A stretch of DNA of 64,000 bases from Amphimedon queenslandica (taxonomy: Eukaryota > Porifera > Demospongiae > Haplosclerida > Niphatidae), in contig NW_003546449.1 of NCBI RefSeq assembly GCF_000090795.2, positions 53,275 through 117,274 on the forward strand, read 5' to 3'. Positions 23,919 to 44,681 of this stretch are shown piece after piece. Positions within the stretch are counted from its first letter, which is position 1, and each line of letters starts with the position of its first letter. Under the pieces are notes generated by a model. That model was not told the DNA's origin. It made no database searches and saw nothing but the letters and a program-made list of their open reading frames with translations. Both the position numbers and the translations under genes were made by a program.

Positions 23919-24082
23919 TAATAATAATTAATAATTAACACTACATTTACATTATCAATTATAATAATATTTAATCTGATATACAGTCCAACAAACAGTA
24001 ATAAAAGTCATAAACTACACAGGTTAGGGAGAAAGAGAGAGATACAATGTGTTAATGTTTTAAAAAATTGATATTCTCCAAA

Positions 24083-25570
24083 TCATGTTTGTGGCAGTCC
24101 AAATTCATCCAGTAATACTCCATCCTGTAGAAGCAGAGAAAATAATTATAACTAAAACTATAACTGAAAATTAACCCATTGTAGATCCCATTATAAACAA
24201 CAGTAAATAGAAAATAATTTAAAAAGATGTACACAGCCTAGATATGCTGATTTTAACAAGCAGAAAATATGCAAAAATATTTGTTTCTTATTAACAGATA
24301 ATCATGAAATGCACACAAAAGCAACTCGATAGTCATCAATAATGTATTATTATTATTATCAATATCCTACTTTGCTTTTGATTGTATCTGATCCAACAGG
24401 GTCTTTAGTAGGAGGATTGGGTAGGGCTGTATCGTCAAGGAAGTCTGTGTCACCATCAGCAAGAAAATCATCACCTAATGCATCCAATTCTACAAATTGG
24501 ACAAAAATATGTAACACTATGTACATGTAACACTTAATCTGATTTTGATTTTAACACTGATTTTAAAACTGATCATAATAATGAAGCATATGCACTAATA
24601 CCAAGAAGTAGAATGTATATGTCACACCTGCTTCTAGATCATCTTCATCTACATCTTCAGGGAGACCATATTGTCTCCCTAATACCTCTTGAACCTCATT
24701 TGCTGTTTCCATCATATCCTCCATCTCATCTTGAAGATCCTACACAGAAAACAAGATTGGAAGAGATAAAAGAACAAAGAAAGACGATTACTCATCATAT
24801 AAAAGGATCTTAGCCACTAATACTAGTACCGTATAGTCACTTGATTACCTCAATCTTTCCAATGTCGACTTGTTTGTAATATTTCTTCATGTCTTTCAGT
24901 CCTCCTTTCATTGCATCAACAGTACTTTTAGTGTCTTTAAGCATTTGAGTAGTAAAGTTTGCTTGCTCCATGTTGAAGGACTGATTACGCAATCCCTCCA
25001 GCTGGTTCTCGTACATTTTCTTCTGCTTCAGAACCCTCATGGCTCTTTGCTTCACCATGTTCTATGAGAAAAATAATGATTATATATTTATCGTGTAAGT
25101 AGTTAATGGGATTTAAAATAAAAAGTGCAGTTGGCTATTTCACTGCTAAATTTACTGAGTTAGTCTGGGCGGAGTTCCATTAGCAAAACTCCACCCAAAC
25201 TCCCAAAGTACAAATGTATGTACTAGCACTTTAAATTGTCAAATGCAATCTAATCTACTGGTACAAGAACTGAACCAGAGCATTCGACAAAGCTTTATAT
25301 CTCTTTAAAACTCATTATGTTTCATAATATTTACTTTTGATGGCCCATCTCTCATCTTCTTCATTTGATCTTTGTATTTCTTCAATTCCATGTCCAACTT
25401 TGCTATCTTTTTCTCGACAGACTCGGATCTACTGTCCACCTGTACACACAGGAGGCAATACAAAGAGATCAACGTGTCTGTGTGAGTCTAATGATACTTA
25501 CCCCAGCAACAACTTGTGTTAGATTAGGAGGTGGCTCCTTCTTCCTCGCTCCTCCGATTAGTCTGTTCAT
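24083..25570 (-). CDS. CHMP5: Charged multivesicular body protein 5 (ESCRT-III)
   Basis: Six exons encode 219 residues, the same length as human CHMP5. ESCRT-III proteins polymerise on endosome and midbody membranes; CHMP5 (yeast Vps60) binds LIP5/VTA1 and regulates VPS4. Family signatures: [17 protein letters not shown] at the start, [52 protein letters not shown], the acidic [17 protein letters not shown], and the C-terminal [15 protein letters not shown]. The basic N-terminal half and acidic C-terminal half are both intact. It lies tandem to SHMT with no shared promoter evident. Confidence 0.97.
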
Positions 25571-25847
25571 TGTGAACTAATTTAGCGTAGAATACAGTCA
25601 GAAAGAAATGAAGAGTTTAGGACTGGTAGTATGTTTTATGCTGAGTAATTTGCCAAGACAGGATCACGAGTCTTTTCCTTGCTTCACTTTGTGACCGTCA
25701 TGTGACAGACAACAACGCCATTATTAGGTAATTAATAATTAATTCAATTATAGTGATGACGTGTATTACGTCACACTCTATGAATAAATAATCATAGAAA
25801 ATAAAATTATAACACTCAGAAATGTTCAAGTTCAAGTTTTTATTTTT

Positions 25848-28800
25848 TTAGTGTTCATCAAATCCTGGGATAGGGAATTTCTTTGCAAATTCTTCAACTC
25901 TTCCTCTCAGTTCCTCAATCTTGGCTATGGTTGGGGCATCACTTACAACAAATTCCTTGAAAACTTTGTTGGTTGGTTTGGTACCAGCTGCCTCTAGCTT
26001 CTGATTGACTTCACAAGCAATTTGAACTCCTTCATGAATAAAAGCACCGACTTGCTTCATGTCATCCTCTTTCATAAAGCGAGAGGTAAGAGCTGGTGTC
26101 CCTGCAGAAAAAGGATAATACAACTCAAAACTATTGATGGGAAATTGAGAATCAACTTTATGCTGTTCATGGTATACTTTTGGAGCTGATTTTTGAAAAC
26201 AACTATAGCTACATCATTTAAAATAAATATGACACTCTAATTTGTCATCTAACAATATTCCTTCTACAGCTTTTCATAACAATGCTCTATTTCTCTTTGC
26301 TTCACCTAGTCTCAGTCCACTGGGGTTCATTGCATTCCGGTCTCCTGGAACTGTGTTCTTATTAGCAGTCACTGAAGCTAGCTCCAGTACACGATCAGCT
26401 TTACCCCCAGCTCCATCCATCCCTAAACAAAACACATCATGTACATAAAACCAATGAGCTTTTATCTTTAACATAGTTGGTTGTGGGTTTTAAAAAGTGT
26501 GGGTGTAAAAAAGTGCAAATAAATTAAAAATATTATGAATGATAATAATAAACTCTTCATTCTATGTTTTTTAGGGTCTCTTACCAGTTCCTCGTAAATC
26601 AAGGAGCATAAGATGAGTATCAGTTCCGTCAGATACAATATGATACCCGAATCCCATCAAACTCTCCGCTAGGACCTTCGCATTCTTAACCACCTGCTCT
26701 TGGTACACCCTAAACTCTGGTCTACACGCCTACAGCAAAAACACAAAATCAGCTCAAGCTTAAATCAGCTCAAGCATAAATGCTCATAACTCTAAAAATA
26801 TTTGTCAGAGTTGACTCAAACTTGTTACATAGCATAAGGACATCAATATGTATCAGAAATGTAATAAAAATTTGGGGTGATTTTGGAGCCATTTTTTGGA
26901 AAAACCATGGACTATAGCCTTGGGTATTTTTCAGAATTTGGCATTTTCTTAAAATGGCTGTAACTTGAAAAATTGAAGTCGGAATCACCTCAAACTTTCT
27001 ACACAGCATAAGGACATCAATATGTATCAGAAAATGTAATAAAAATTGGAAGTGATTTCAGAGGCATTTTTTTGGAAAAAACCATGGGCTATAGCCTTGG
27101 GTACTTTTCAGAAATTTGGCGTTTTCTTAAAATGGCTGTAACTTGGAAAACTGTAGTCGGAATCACCTCAAACTTTCTACACAGCATAAGGACATCAATA
27201 TGTATCAGAAAATGTAATAAAAATTGGAAGTAATTTTGGAGTCATTTTTTTGGAAAAAACCATGAGCTACAAATAAATTGTCTACATTATAAAGCACATA
27301 TCAAATTGACCTGTTTAAGTGCAACAGCAACTCCAGCAATGGCATGGTTGTGAGGTCCACCTTGAAGGGCAGGGAATACAGCAGCATTGATCTTCTTTTC
27401 AAAATCATACATGACCTCCTGGCCTTGCTTGTTGATCTCTTTCACTCCTCTCCTGTAGAATATCATCCCTGATCTTGCCCCACGGAGTGTCTTGTGTGTG
27501 GTTGTCGTGACAACATGAGAATATTCAAAAGGACTTGGAATAACCTAGTGGAAAAAAAAGAGGAAAGGAGAAGGTAAAAGCAATAACAATTAGAAAAAGA
27601 AGCATAGTGTAATTCCTCCATACACATGTTCTTTCAACTGTGTAGTAGTTTATACGATATACTTACTCTAGCAGCAACTAATCCGCTAATATGTGCCATG
27701 TCTGAGAGCAGATAAGCACCATTATCATCACATATCTAAACAAGAAAATGACAAAAATTCACATCCTCTGTAACAACAATAACTAATATAACATTAGCTA
27801 TTGCTCTAATTAAAATAAAATGCATATATATAGACTTAGAAGATGATTACTTTTCTGATTCTCTGGTAGTCAATGAGGCGAGAGTATGCAGAAGTGCCGG
27901 CAATGATCATGCGAGGATGAAACGATTTTGCAAACATTTCCAGCTGATCATAATTGATGATACCAGTCTTGGGCTAGAGAAAGAAAAGAAGTAAAAGAAA
28001 AATAAAGAACAGAGAGAAAGAGAGAGAAGTTCTTTTGTTAAAGGTTAGAGACATAATTAGGAAGGTGTTGAATGTGCAGCTGGCTATTATGACTTGCTAG
28101 AACACACAACTTACATCAATATGATAAGGCATTGACTCAAAATAAAGAGAAGTAGCTGAGACCCTTTGTGAACCTCTCATGAAGCCATGAGTCAAACTAA
28201 AGAAGATAATATACATAGAAGCTATAGTACATATACATTGTACTTACTGTCCTCCATCAGGTAAATGAAGACCCATGATGCGATCGTGTGGATTCAATAT
28301 ACCAGTGTATGCAGCAAAGTTAGCTGGAGAACCTGGAATTAACATTTGCATATTAAAACAGCTACAATTGATGAATAATTATAGCAAACCATCCCATCCC
28401 ATTACATGTAGACACACCCTCATTGCTCCTAACCAGAATAAGGCTGCACATTGACTCCCCATTCTTTAGGATCAAGACCAAATGCTTCAAGGGCTCTCTT
28501 TTGACAAAGTGACTCGATCTTGTCAATGACTTCATTCCCACTGTAGTATCTCTGGCCGGGATATCCCTCCGAGTATTTATTGTTCAGACAACTACCCATT
28601 GCCTCCAATACAGACCGACTGGCAAAATTCTGTTATTAAAAAATAATAATAAAGTAGAACTAGAATAATAATTTTTTTTACTTCAGATGCAATTAGTTCC
28701 AGTCCATTCCTCTGTCTTTGTTTCTCTTTCTTAATTAGTTCAAATATTTCAGGGTCATCCTCTTCAAGAGGTTCTTGCAGTGTCCAGGAAGAGCTTGCCA

Positions 28801-28990
28801 TTACTTGTTGGAATCTTCTATCAAGAGCTCTAAAGGTCACCTTAGCAGCCTATGATGATAATAATAACAACAATAACGCCGCATAGTAGCGCAGCATTAC
28901 AATAATTTTATCACATGTGACATAACACCAAGAAACTTAACCATTTTAAAATAACACTTCACCTACCTTCCTAAAAACAGTGATCAACAT
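25848..28990 (-). CDS. SHMT2: Serine hydroxymethyltransferase, probably mitochondrial
   Basis: Eleven exons encode 498 residues. SHMT is a PLP enzyme that converts serine and tetrahydrofolate to glycine and methylene-tetrahydrofolate. The PLP-lysine motif [17 protein letters not shown] is intact. Other landmarks: [48 protein letters not shown] and [15 protein letters not shown]. The start exon (MLITVFRK) and the next segment ([20 protein letters not shown]) make a basic, acid-free leader, which favours the mitochondrial form; a cytosolic isoform from an internal Met (MASSSW) is possible. Intron 8 contains three units of the repeat family. Confidence 0.95.
26770..27275 (+). repeat. Three tandem units of the ~180-bp repeat family in an SHMT intron
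   Basis: CTACACAGCATAAGGACATC recurs, with ACCATGGGCTATAGCCTTGG between units. Same orientation and subtype as the POFUT2 array. The core is GGGCTATAGCC rather than CTATAGTACAGGG. Confidence 0.9.
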
Positions 28991-29268
28991 GTTAGTCTTG
29001 TGCTAAGGATATTTACAAAACTTAGAGAGAAGAAAGGAGGAAATTTTGACAGAGATAGATGGAAAACGCACCTTTGTTATGACTGTGATACAACGCTCAC
29101 GTGTTCTTCTCAAGCTCTCAGCCTTTTTCAGGAACACACCTACAATAGTTGCACCCATACAAGTTATGGACATTATCCAAAATAACTTGCAAGACATTAA
29201 TTTTTTTTAACTTCAATGCAAAAAATAAAAATAGCATAGCTACAAAAAAATAGAAAAAATGTCATCAT

Positions 29269-36653
<7,385 letters not shown>

Positions 36654-36831
36654 TCTGTAATTAGCCACACCTTCTTTCAAATTTTAGACACGCCTTTTAA
36701 TTCCAAATTTCCAATTTCGAATTTCTATTCTAGAAGTTTGGAAAATTCAAACTTTCATACTTTTCTGCGCATGCTCCTTAAAAAGATCCACGTGTCGAAG
36801 TAGGTGGAGTCGACAAGGAGCAGAACTAGAA
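36654..36831. promoter_or_regulatory. Divergent XYLB/CCT5 promoter
   Basis: 178 bp separate the two start codons. Contains TGCGCATGC (an NRF1-type half palindrome, about 36765) and CCACGTGTCG (E-box-like). No TATA box. Confidence 0.55.
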
Positions 36832-39800
36832 ATGAGTGGCCAACCAACATTAGCTTTTGACGAGTTTGGTCGTCCATTTATAATCATAAAGGACCAAAGC
36901 ACCAAGAAGAGGCTCCATGGAATACAGGCTCACAAGGTTAGAGAAGAAAATAATATTATTTAATTATTAATAATTATTTTTAGTCCCATATCCTGGCTGG
37001 AAGAACTCTTGCTAATATATTAAGAACTTCACTGGGACCCAAAGGTGAGAATAACCTCTTGTATGTAGCAAATTTAAATTAATTAATAATTATCGGTAAT
37101 GAATTTAATTAATTAGAGGGTGTGGCTAGTTATTTAATTACTTTTAAATAATGGCGTAAAAACCATAAATGATGCATATACTTTATTGTTGGAGTGCTAT
37201 GTGGAATTTTCTTGTCAGACTCAGTTGAAATTCTGAAGGATAATGTGATGGATGTTTATGACTTAAATCTTAATGGGACAAAAAATTACAATTGATACAT
37301 TGTACATGTACTAATATATCACACACAGAGTGTTTGCAGTAACATTGTAACATTACTCTATGTATTACGATAGGCATGGATAAGATGCTGGTTGGTCCTG
37401 ATGGTGATGTCACCATTACTAATGATGGAGCCACCATTCTTCAGCAAATGGACGTAGAGCACCAGATAGCTAAACTCTTAGTTGAACTATCAAAGAGTCA
37501 GGATGATGAGATTGGTGATGGTACTACATCAGTTGTTGGTAAGATATATATAGAAGTATATATGTGCATGTATAGCAGGATTTCCCACAAAGCATGCTAA
37601 GTGAGCTAACAGCATGAGCTTTATGAGCAGATAAGAACTACAATACAGTACATGTACATGTACATGGCTTTTTGAGCAACTTTTAAAATTTGTAAAAAAT
37701 TCAATTTTGATCGGAATCAGCTCAAACTTGCTACACAACATAAGAACATGTATATGTATCATAAAAAATCATAAAAGTGGAGAATTCTCTCCTAGTCATT
37801 TTTGGCCAAATTTGACCAAAGTCCCTGTACTATAGTACAGGGACTTTGGCCTGATTTTTGAGTAACTTAAAAAATTCATAAAAAATCCAATTTTGATTGG
37901 AATCAGCTCAAACTTGCTACACAACATAAGTACATGTATATGCATCAGAAAACATTATAAAATCAAAGAATTCTCACCTAGTCATTTTTGGTGAAATTTG
38001 GCCAAAGTCCCTGTACTATAGTACAGGGACTTTGGCCCAATTTTTGAGTAGCTTTAAAAAAATCATAAAAAATCCAATTTTGATCGGAATCAGCTCAAAC
38101 TTGCTACACAACATAAGTACATGTATATGCATCAGAAAACATTATAAAATTAAAGAATTCTCACCTAGTCATTTTTGGTGAAATTTGGCCAGTGACCCTG
38201 TACTATAGTACAGGGTCACTGGCCCAATTTTTGACTTTGACAATGCACTGACATTAGCACTATTAAAATTCCTTTGGGCATACATATCATTTGTAATCAT
38301 TAGAGAATTGGATATACATATTTATGTTTTATTACCATATCCCCCCCCCTCTCTCTCTCTAGTATTAGCAGGTGCTCTATTAGAGCAAGCTGAGCAGTTA
38401 TTGGATCGTGGTATCCATCCAATCAGGATTGCTGATGGATATGAAATGGCGGCACACATTGCCTTGAAGCGTTTGGATGAAATCAGTGACGTTTTTCCAG
38501 CTGGTCAGGAAGACAGGGAACCTCTCATACGCACTGCCATGACAACACTTGGGTCTAAAATGTCAGCATTTAAATAGTTTTAAGAATTAATGTGTCTTTT
38601 ATTTTATTGTGTGCATGGAAAGGAATTTCAGTATTGATAGTTTTTAGTATCAATATCTGATCAGACACCATGCTACATCAATCTCCATTGAATTGCTAGT
38701 GTCACTCATAATAATAATATTTATTGAAGACACTGTATGATTTGGCGTACATTAGTGCTGGGCGATAGTATCGATATATGCGATGGTCGCGATAGTAATC
38801 TACTATCACTATCGTGATAGTTGAATCAACACTATCACGATTGACACGTGGTACATGTACGCATGCGCATTATCAAACACGTGGTTACTTTAATGAGTTA
38901 GTTCAGCTGTAAAAATGGAAGATGTTATCATTAGTAGCAGTACTGCTCCAAAAAGAAACAGAAATATTGCCTTTACCTGGTGCTACTAGTGTTGTATGGA
39001 AGTATTTTAGTTTTCCTGCTGTTGATGGTAAAATTTCTGAGTGCTTGAATAATCTCCAAAAGGCTCATGCAGAAATTTCAAGATATTAGAGCCTATTAGC
39101 TTAGATATATATGATATACAATCCTTTGGCATGGTGGAACACAAATTTCTTTTGTTATCCAATAATAGCTAGGAAATATTTATGTATACCGGTGGCATCA
39201 GTTCCCTCTGAATGTGTATTTATAGTACTGCAGGGAATATAGGTACTAAAAAAAGAGCTTGTCTACATCCAGAAAATGTCCTTCTAGCTGAAAACCTCAA
39301 ATATTCATCTACCTTTCATCCTTTTGCCTATTTTGTTACATTAAATAAATATATTAAAATTAATTGTTAATATCGTGATAGTATCACTATCGTTAAAATT
39401 TTAAGAACTATCAATCGTGATATGATAGTAGCACTATCGCCCAGCACTAGCGTACATATTGTACTTTTGAATTATAAACGTGTTTAATGGTAGCTATATT
39501 GCTTTACTCTCTTGTTTGTTTCTCTTTGTATAGCATCAATAAGTGTCAGAGAAAGATGGCCGAGATTGCAGTAGAGGCCGTCATGTCTGTTGCTGACATG
39601 GAGAGGAAGGATGTTGACTTTGAGCTCATTAAAGTTACCGGGAAAGTTGGTGGGAAACTTGAGGACACAATGCTAGTAAAGGGAGTGATAGTGGACAAGG
39701 ACATGAGTCACCCACAGATGCCCAAAGTTAGTAATTTAGTTATTATATTATTATATTAATTACTATTTCTCTTTTAATTTTATTATTATTTTTTAATAGA

Positions 39801-41322
39801 GCATTACAGATGCTAAGATTGCTATATTGACGTGTCCATTTGAACCGCCAAAGCCAAAGACTAAATACGGCCTTCATGTGTCTTCAGTTGAGGACTACAG
39901 AAAACTGAGGGAGTACGAGAAAGAGAAATTCACCGAAATGATCAAACAAGTAAAATATAATAATATGTCATTTATGGACCACATGTTTGTTAAAATAAAT
40001 TACTTACGGAAACAGTGATTGGTTCTACATGCACATGTACTTCACAGAGATAGTTTAAAATGTATTTTAATTGTTTCTTGTTTTTAGGTTAAAGATGCCG
40101 GAGCTAATCTTGCCATATGCCAGTGGGGCTTTGATGATGAAGCCAACCACTTGCTACTTAGTAACAATCTACCAGCTGTCAGATGGGTGGGAGGACCTGA
40201 GATAGAAGTAAAGAACATACACGTACACACCACTACCTATTATTATGTACTTCTCTACATTTTAGTTGATTGCAATAGCAACTGGTGGTCGTATTGTTCC
40301 AAGGTTTTCTGAGCTCTCTCCCGAGAAGCTGGGAACTGCTGGTGTAGTCCGAGAGCTTTCATTTGGTACTACTAAAGACCACATGTTAGTGATTGAGGAG
40401 TGCAAGAACTCTAGAGCTGTCACCATCTTTATTAGAGGAGGAAACAAAATGGCAAGCTTGCATATATGTGTATTATTATACATTAATTGTCAAATTTTTA
40501 TTTTCTTTTTTATTTAATACATGCATGTCTATAAATTTTGTCCTTTATATTCTTTTTTTTTTTATTTTTAGATCATTGAAGAGGCTAAGAGAAGTCTCCA
40601 CGATGCTTTGTGCGTTATAAGGAACCTGGTCCGTGACAGTAGGATAGTCTATGGAGGAGGAGCTGCCGATATTGCATGCTCTCTTGCTGTTGCTGCCGAA
40701 GCTGATAAAGTAATAATTGAGTGGGTGTGGCTAAGTTAAGAGTGGGTGTGGCTAAGTTAATTAAGGATACAAGTGTAGTATTGTTTATGATATTTTAATA
40801 TTTTATTATTATTTTCTTTCAGATATCCACTCTTGAGCAATACGCAATGAGAGCTTTTGCTGATGCACTTGAGTCCATTCCTCTTGCACTGGCAGAGAAC
40901 TCTGGCATGAATCCGATAGAAACTGTCGCTAAAGTGAAATCAGAACAGGCGAGAGCGGAGAACCCGAGACTGGGGATTGACTGTATGGGGAAAGGAACCA
41001 ACGGTACGTAATATGAACTGTATCTATGCTTCTTTTCTCATCTAAGCTGTATAATTGTGGCAGTATTTCTGTAAATGTTACTGTAACCTTGGCATGGAGA
41101 TGAAGGTCACCATTAATGAATGTATTTGATTAGTAATTACATCCATCTTGCTTGTTAGGGGTATCCTCTTTCTTTCTCTTTCCTGCAGATATGCGTGAGC
41201 AGAATGTGATTGAGACTCTCATTGGAAAGAAGCAGCAGATATGCCTTGCCACACAGCTGGTGAAGATGATACTCAAAATTGACGACATACGATCCCAGGG
41301 GGGAGACGATATGGACTATTAG
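36832..41322 (+). CDS. CCT5: T-complex protein 1 subunit epsilon (CCT5)
   Basis: Eleven exons encode 543 residues (human 541). CCT5 is one of eight subunits of the cytosolic TRiC/CCT chaperonin that folds actin and tubulin. Group II chaperonin ATPase motifs are intact: [38 protein letters not shown] and GGGAADIA. The epsilon signature [20 protein letters not shown] and the closing [14 protein letters not shown] identify the subunit. Intron 8 uses a GC donor (ATG|GCAAGC at 40451/40452), with frame kept into [17 protein letters not shown]. Intron 3 holds three palindrome-bearing repeat units and intron 4 a deleted hAT element. Confidence 0.97.
37665..38240 (+). repeat. Three tandem ~186-bp units with perfect palindromic cores in CCT5 intron 3
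   Basis: Units repeat GGAATCAGCTCAAACTTGCT, ACACAACATAAG, ACATGTATATG and TCTC(A/C)CCTAGTCATTTTTGG. Each ends in a perfect palindrome: 37816-37849 (34 bp), 38000-38037 (38 bp) and 38187-38224 (38 bp), centred on GTACTATAGTAC. Centres are 186 and 187 bp apart. The first two have arms ...AAAGTCCC/GGGACTTT..., the third AGTGACCC/GGGTCACT, so both arms changed together. Confidence 0.95.
38753..39449 (+). mobile_element. Internally deleted hAT DNA transposon
   Basis: A 697-bp element with terminal inverted repeats TAGTGCTGGGCGATAGT / ACTATCGCCCAGCACTA, flanked by the perfect 8-bp duplication GCGTACAT (38745-38752 and 39450-39457). An 8-bp duplication and a CAGTGCTGGGC-type terminus are diagnostic of hAT. 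It keeps short transposase scraps: a BED-finger-like [13 protein letters not shown] near 38990-39030, and a C-terminal dimerisation-like piece ([10 protein letters not shown], then [12 protein letters not shown]) near 39195-39300. The rest of the transposase is missing, so it would need a transposase in trans. Inner bases are rich in ATCGTGATAG-type subterminal repeats. Sits in CCT5 intron 4. Confidence 0.92.
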
Positions 41323-41528
41323 AAATTCACACATATTCTACGATACACGCATGATCCTTAATTAATGGAATGTCAAAAATAATAATTAATCATAAATAGA
41401 ATTGTCATGGGATTTTAATTGACGATCAAAACCCCCAAATGTACAGGAGTCAATGGAGGAGGATAAGAAAAAAATTAATTTTTTATGTTGGGCGTGGCAT
41501 TGTTATACCCACGTGCGCATTTGCAAAA

Positions 41529-44153
41529 ATGGCTACTCTTGGTCGTGGCTCTAGTGCTTCAATGGTGCTTAACTCTTACCACCAGGGAGCAGAGTACGTT
41601 CTAAAGAACGAGATGGGGCCGGCACACTCCAAGGTTTTTGAGTATGCGGTTAAGATAGGCGGTAAAGAGTATTATGGCAAAGGGAAGAGCAAGAAAGAAG
41701 CTAAACAAGCTTGTGCTGCTAATGCCCTTAATAAGATACATGGTATCAAAGTACAACTGGGAACAGGAGCTTATGAAGGAGGAGGTAAGGCCGGGGTTAA
41801 ATTAATTATCAGTGGGGCAGCTGGAAGAATCATTACGTTAACTGATATAAACCTGCCGTTGATACAGTTAACTAATTTCCAGTTATACATGTATGTGTAC
41901 ATGCTTAAAAGTACTTTATACCTGTATGTGTATTAAATGATTCTTTTATTTGCAGAGAAAGTTGTAGAAAAGCCAACTATCCCAGTGTATGGTGCTGAGC
42001 CTAACCTCTCCTCACTCACTCTACCTCCACTCCCTTCTCCATTGTTTGCTGGTCTCCCTTTATCCTCTCCTAACGATACAACACAAATAGCAGGGACTCG
42101 TCGCTCTCTACCTTTTGAAGGTAACATTGGGTATAATTTATTGATACATACTTGATGAGCAAATTTGCTTACAATAAATGTAATCCAAGCATAAAATAGT
42201 TAGCTCAACAAAAAGAAGATGGCATATCTTGTGTCGTGTAGCAATTTAAAAATTGGGAATTTAAATTGTAGCCAAAGATCCTGAACTATGTACATGTATT
42301 TACTCATACATGTAGTCATGTACAATGTACATGTACATGTTTCTGTTGTAAGGAGTGACATTCCATTGCAGTATTTATCTAACGAGTACTTCTTTCTTCT
42401 CTCTCTCTCTCTCTGTTTAATTAGAGTCCTTGTCAGGACTACCACCTGCTAAACGTATTCCTTCTGCACAGCTTCAAGATGATTCCTTTTCCACTCAGAA
42501 CCCGGTCAGTGTCCTTAACGAAAAGCAGGTCGGGGCTGTGTACCTAGTGGGTGAGAACTTAGGGATGCCTCATCTCCCTCGCTTTGAAGCTACCGTCAAA
42601 GTGAGAGGATGGGAATTCAAAGGTGAGGGGACTTCTAAGAAAGCAGCCAAATCAGCAGCAGCTTCAAATGCACTCCAGTATCTAGCCAACGTACACACCA
42701 TTGGATCCTCTGCTACTAATACACAGGAGAATGCTGGAGGTCAGCCTAATCAAATGCTAGCTGATAGGGTGGCTGCACTCAGCGAAGAGAAGTTCAATGA
42801 GCTAACGCCAGGTATGACTAATATCCCTGGACTCAAGAAGGTGCTGGCAGCCATTGTCCTCATGCAAGGTAGTCAGGGTACAGGCATGGTCAGTTATGAC
42901 GTCGGGGGAGAAATTGTTGCGCTTGGTACCGGGACTAAATGCATCAGTGGTGAGAACTTGAGTCAAGATGGATCGACCGTCAATGATTGTCATGCTGAGG
43001 TCATTGCTAGGAGATCATTGATAAGGTTCCTGTACAAGCAACTGAACTTATGTGCAAAGTAAGTATAGATGCATTTTTATGGTTTTATGCTCTAAAAAAT
43101 TAATATTACATTGCATAATATGATGGTCTCATTTCTTTACAAAGAGATGCCGAGTCATCTTCAATATTTGAGAGGCAAGAGAGTGGTCTGTATCGCCTTA
43201 AGCCAGGAGTATCCTTCCACATGTACATCAGCACTGCTCCTTGTGGTGACGCTAGGCTATTTTCACCCAACGAGTCAAAACTTGACGACAGTCATCCTGG
43301 AAGGTTAAGTAACAAAAAGATGTAATGTATGTATAAATTATGCATATATACTGATACTATTAATCAAGAATAGTATTGGTTTGAATGTGTTATCAATTTA
43401 TGTTTTTTTCGTTCTCTTAGGCAGTCTCGTGGTGTTGCTAGAGTCAAAATAGAAGCTGGCGAAGGTTCAGTTCCAGCGACTAACGAGTTACAGACGTGGG
43501 GTGGGATCCTTGCTGGCCAGCAGAGACTAAGGACCATGTCGTGCAGCGATAAGATAGCACGATGGAATGTACTGGGTCTTCAAGGATCTCTACTCTCGCA
43601 TTACATAGAGCCCATCTACCTCAAGTCTTTAACTGTCGGTAATCTCTTCTCTAATGATCACATGACAAGGGCCCTATACACTCGTATGTGCAGTATTAGT
43701 GGCCTACCAGAAACTTACATAGTCAACTATTCACTTCTACTGGGGATCAGTAAACCACCACAGAGGAATGTAGTGAAACCATCAAGTCTTAGCTTAAACT
43801 GGAGTTGGGGTGACTCTACAGTCGAGATAATTAATTCTAGGACTGGCAAAGCTGAAGACAAGCCGTCAAGGATTTCAAAGACGAGTCTTTTTGGACATTT
43901 TTTGAGCCTCTGGGACGCACTGTCAAGCAACAAGGATTGGGTTAATCCTAGAGAAGGCGAGACTATCTCAGGAAAGACTGCAAAGGAGTTGTCTTCAAGG
44001 TATGACTATGGTCAGATTAAGGGACTCTCTGCTAGTTATTCTAAGGCGAGGGTTATGGTTGAGGATCATTTTGCTAAGCACCTTGGATCATCCTGGGTCA
44101 AGAAACCACCAGAACAGAACAACTTTAAACAAAAGCCTCCTTCAAAGTTGTAG
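41529..44153 (+). CDS. ADAR: Double-stranded RNA-specific adenosine deaminase
   Basis: Five exons encode 648 residues. ADAR converts adenosine to inosine in double-stranded RNA. Two dsRNA-binding domains are visible (about 13-78, with [18 protein letters not shown]; and about 170-232, with [18 protein letters not shown]), followed by the adenosine-deaminase domain (about 290-640). The zinc and catalytic residues are present: DCHAEV (H330, E332), TAPCGDAR (C385) and [10 protein letters not shown] (C446). The C-terminal [18 protein letters not shown] matches ADAR2-type ends. The layout is ADAR2-like, with no Z-DNA domain. An in-frame upstream ATG at 41439 would add 30 residues; I prefer 41529, which starts MATLGRG. 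It follows CCT5 on the same strand. Confidence 0.93.
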
Positions 44154-44681
44154 AGCATGCACCATATGTTTTCCTCTGTTCTTCTTTCCTTTCCTTTCGA
44201 TATTATTGAGTTGCATTATATGTGATTGTAGCACTTATTATATGATAATCAACTCTTCATAGTTTGTATGTATAGGGCATTGTTTCGTAGTACAAATTAT
44301 ATTTCAATTGAATAGCGAAAGTGTGTGAAATTTATAGCACACAAAGTCACCAAAAGCAAGTATTGTTATTCTTGGAAAGTGAAGATTGAGAATCCCCAAA
44401 GAAGAATAAGATAATGACACAGGCACCTTATTAGTGGCTATAGCATGGCATTTTGCACTATTTCTACAATATCAGACAACCCATTCACACATGTACTTTG
44501 ATCATGAGAAACACTTAGATCATAATAACACCTTGATAATTACTATATCATACATATTTTATTACACATCCAGTCGTATAATATTACCCTGACTGGCCCT
44601 GTAGACAGTCAGCAGAACTACACTTATCATACTATCATACACGAGAGGTATAGAGGTATAGAGAGAGGGAGGAAAGGAGGA
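44154..44681. other. Convergent 3' intergenic region, ADAR/ATXN7L3
   Basis: About 530 bp of AT-rich sequence between the ADAR stop (+) and the ATXN7L3 stop (-). It likely holds both 3' UTRs. No coding signal, repeat or structured element stands out. Confidence 0.6.

Noticed and set aside
26770-27009. Frame encoding [16 protein letters not shown], also found near 63.7 kb and 37.6 kb
   Set aside because: Recurs only because the intronic repeat unit recurs; frames are broken differently in each copy and there is no codon conservation.
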